6,421 nt of DNA, taken from the NCBI GenBank assembly GCA_948482865.1, contig CAOMHR010000093.1:1-6421 (forward strand), given 5' to 3'. Of this stretch, positions 5,936 to 6,421 are shown in pieces. The stretch's first letter is position 1; every line of letters begins with the position of its first letter. The notes under the pieces were generated by a model that searched no databases, was not told the origin of the DNA, and saw only the letters and a program-made list of their open reading frames with translations. The DNA is from Christensenellaceae bacterium. GTDB taxonomy: Bacteria; Bacillota; Clostridia; Christensenellales; Borkfalkiaceae. Position numbers and translations under genes: made by a program.

Positions 5936-5972
5936 AAAGGAAAGCCGCCGTGTACGTTTGTACACGGCGGCT
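5936..5972 (-). terminator. Rho-independent terminator of the upstream unknown gene
   Basis: A perfect 12-bp G+C-rich stem (arms 5944-5955 and 5960-5971, GCCGCCGTGTAC and its complement) closes a 4-nt loop. One extra A-T pair extends its base. On the minus strand it is followed by TTTCCTTTTG. It lies 21 nt after the stop codon at 5994 and insulates the pyrH operon from the gene before it. The plus-strand side (TCATTTGTTTT) is less like a terminator, and no plus-strand gene precedes it. Confidence 0.88.
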
Positions 5973-5993
5973 CATTTGTTTTATTACAGTTAA

Positions 5994-6421
5994 TCAGTCA
6001 AGGGGGTCGTAGAAGCCGTCGATATCGAAGTTCTCGTCTCGGCGGATTGTACCGTTGTTCTTGGTTGTATCAACAGTCGTCGTTGTCGTCACCACCGCGT
6101 CGGGCGGGTATTTCGCCGTCACCGTCGCGCTCTGTCCCGTCTGCTGCGGCAGCTCCGCTACAGTTGGTTGCACTACCGGCGTTACCGTATTGCTGCTACC
6201 TATCGTCTTCAACGCCGCAGCCACTATCGCGCCAAGTGCGTCTATGGGGTTTCCCTGTTGCTGCGGATAGTTGCTTATACCGCCGTTGAAGTGTTCGCGC
6301 ATTGCCGCTAAATCCACGCTGTGACGCGAATCGCGGTCTACATGGCTCTCCGCCCTGAACGCCGCCAGCTCTATTCTCTGCTCCGCGTCGTATCTCGCGC
6401 GTTGCTCCGCCTGCATTGCGT
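5994..6421 (-). CDS. Unrecognised protein, C-terminal part only (runs off the window)
   Basis: The reading frame is open to the window edge, so the N-terminus is missing; the ATG at 6416-6414 is preceded by an in-frame sense codon (GCA) and need not be the start. At least 141 residues are visible. Numbering from that Met, residues 1-42 are charged and Ala/Glu/Arg-rich, with AEQR repeated 8 residues apart, probably helical or coiled coil. A Gln/Asn/Gly linker (about 44-58) is followed by a short hydrophobic helix, DALGAIVAAALKTI (59-72). Then comes a Thr/Val/Pro/Gln-rich low-complexity stretch with five consecutive Thr (about 112-116), and an acidic aromatic tail, DIDGFYDPLD. There is no recognisable enzyme motif, and the layout would suit a structural, scaffold or surface-associated protein. 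A perfect terminator follows the TGA stop, so this is the last gene of its transcript and not part of the pyrH operon. Mobile or phage origin is possible but unsupported. Confidence 0.7.
   Translation of the reverse strand, partial: AMQAEQRARYDAEQRIELAAFRAESHVDRDSRHSVDLAAMREHFNGGISNYPQQQGNPIDALGAIVAAALKTIGSSNTVTPVVQPTVAELPQQTGQSATVTAKYPPDAVVTTTTTVDTTKNNGTIRRDENFDIDGFYDPLD

Noticed and set aside
5944..5971. Perfect palindrome as a recombination or operator site
   Set aside because: Its distance to the stop codon at 5994, G+C-rich stem, tetraloop and T-rich tail fit an ordinary intrinsic terminator; no second copy was seen in the window.
1..6421. CRISPR array, insertion sequence, tRNA or rRNA, defence-type gene cluster
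   Set aside because: No spaced direct repeats, transposase motifs, terminal inverted repeats or structural RNA signatures were seen; almost all of the window is accounted for by housekeeping genes.

Overview
The window is a compact, entirely minus-strand stretch of bacterial housekeeping genes, read from high to low coordinates: (partial unknown gene) | pyrH - small membrane protein - frr - uppS - cdsA | dxr - rseP |. The core order pyrH-frr-uppS-cdsA-dxr-rseP is the cluster known from Firmicutes and many other bacteria. Together with AGGAG-type ribosome binding sites, an intermediate G+C content (hand-counted lines of the conserved genes mostly 45-63%) and a RseP with only one visible PDZ region, it suggests an uncultured Clostridia-like Firmicute. 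The species cannot be named from the sequence.

Region by region. 5994-6421 is the C-terminal end of an unrecognised protein that runs off the window; it ends in a perfect 12-bp terminator hairpin. A textbook sigma-A-type promoter follows (TTGATT, 17 bp, extended-10 TGTTATAAT) with a perfect DnaA-box 9-mer over the predicted start site. It drives pyrH (UMP kinase), an unrecognised AT-rich four-helix membrane protein, frr (ribosome recycling factor), uppS (undecaprenyl diphosphate synthase) and cdsA (CDP-diacylglycerol synthase). After cdsA there is a small hairpin, then a second promoter whose TATAAT lies only 5 bp from the dxr start codon. dxr (DXP reductoisomerase) and rseP (site-2 protease) overlap as TAATG. 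A hairpin plus U-rich tract at 12-50 ends the cluster.

How the genes fit together: dxr feeds the MEP isoprenoid pathway, whose products UppS condenses into the C55 lipid carrier for cell-wall synthesis. CdsA activates phosphatidate for phospholipid synthesis, RseP cleaves membrane proteins, PyrH supplies UDP/UTP and RRF recycles ribosomes. The cluster therefore joins envelope building with nucleotide supply and translation.

Most of the window is ordinary core genome. The points worth attention are a likely leaderless dxr mRNA, an unrecognised low-G+C membrane gene inserted between pyrH and frr, a DnaA box on the pyrH promoter, loss of the usual rpsB-tsf and ispG neighbours, and residue changes in normally conserved motifs of Dxr and UppS. 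I see no CRISPR array, transposon, tRNA or rRNA, and no clear new multi-gene system.
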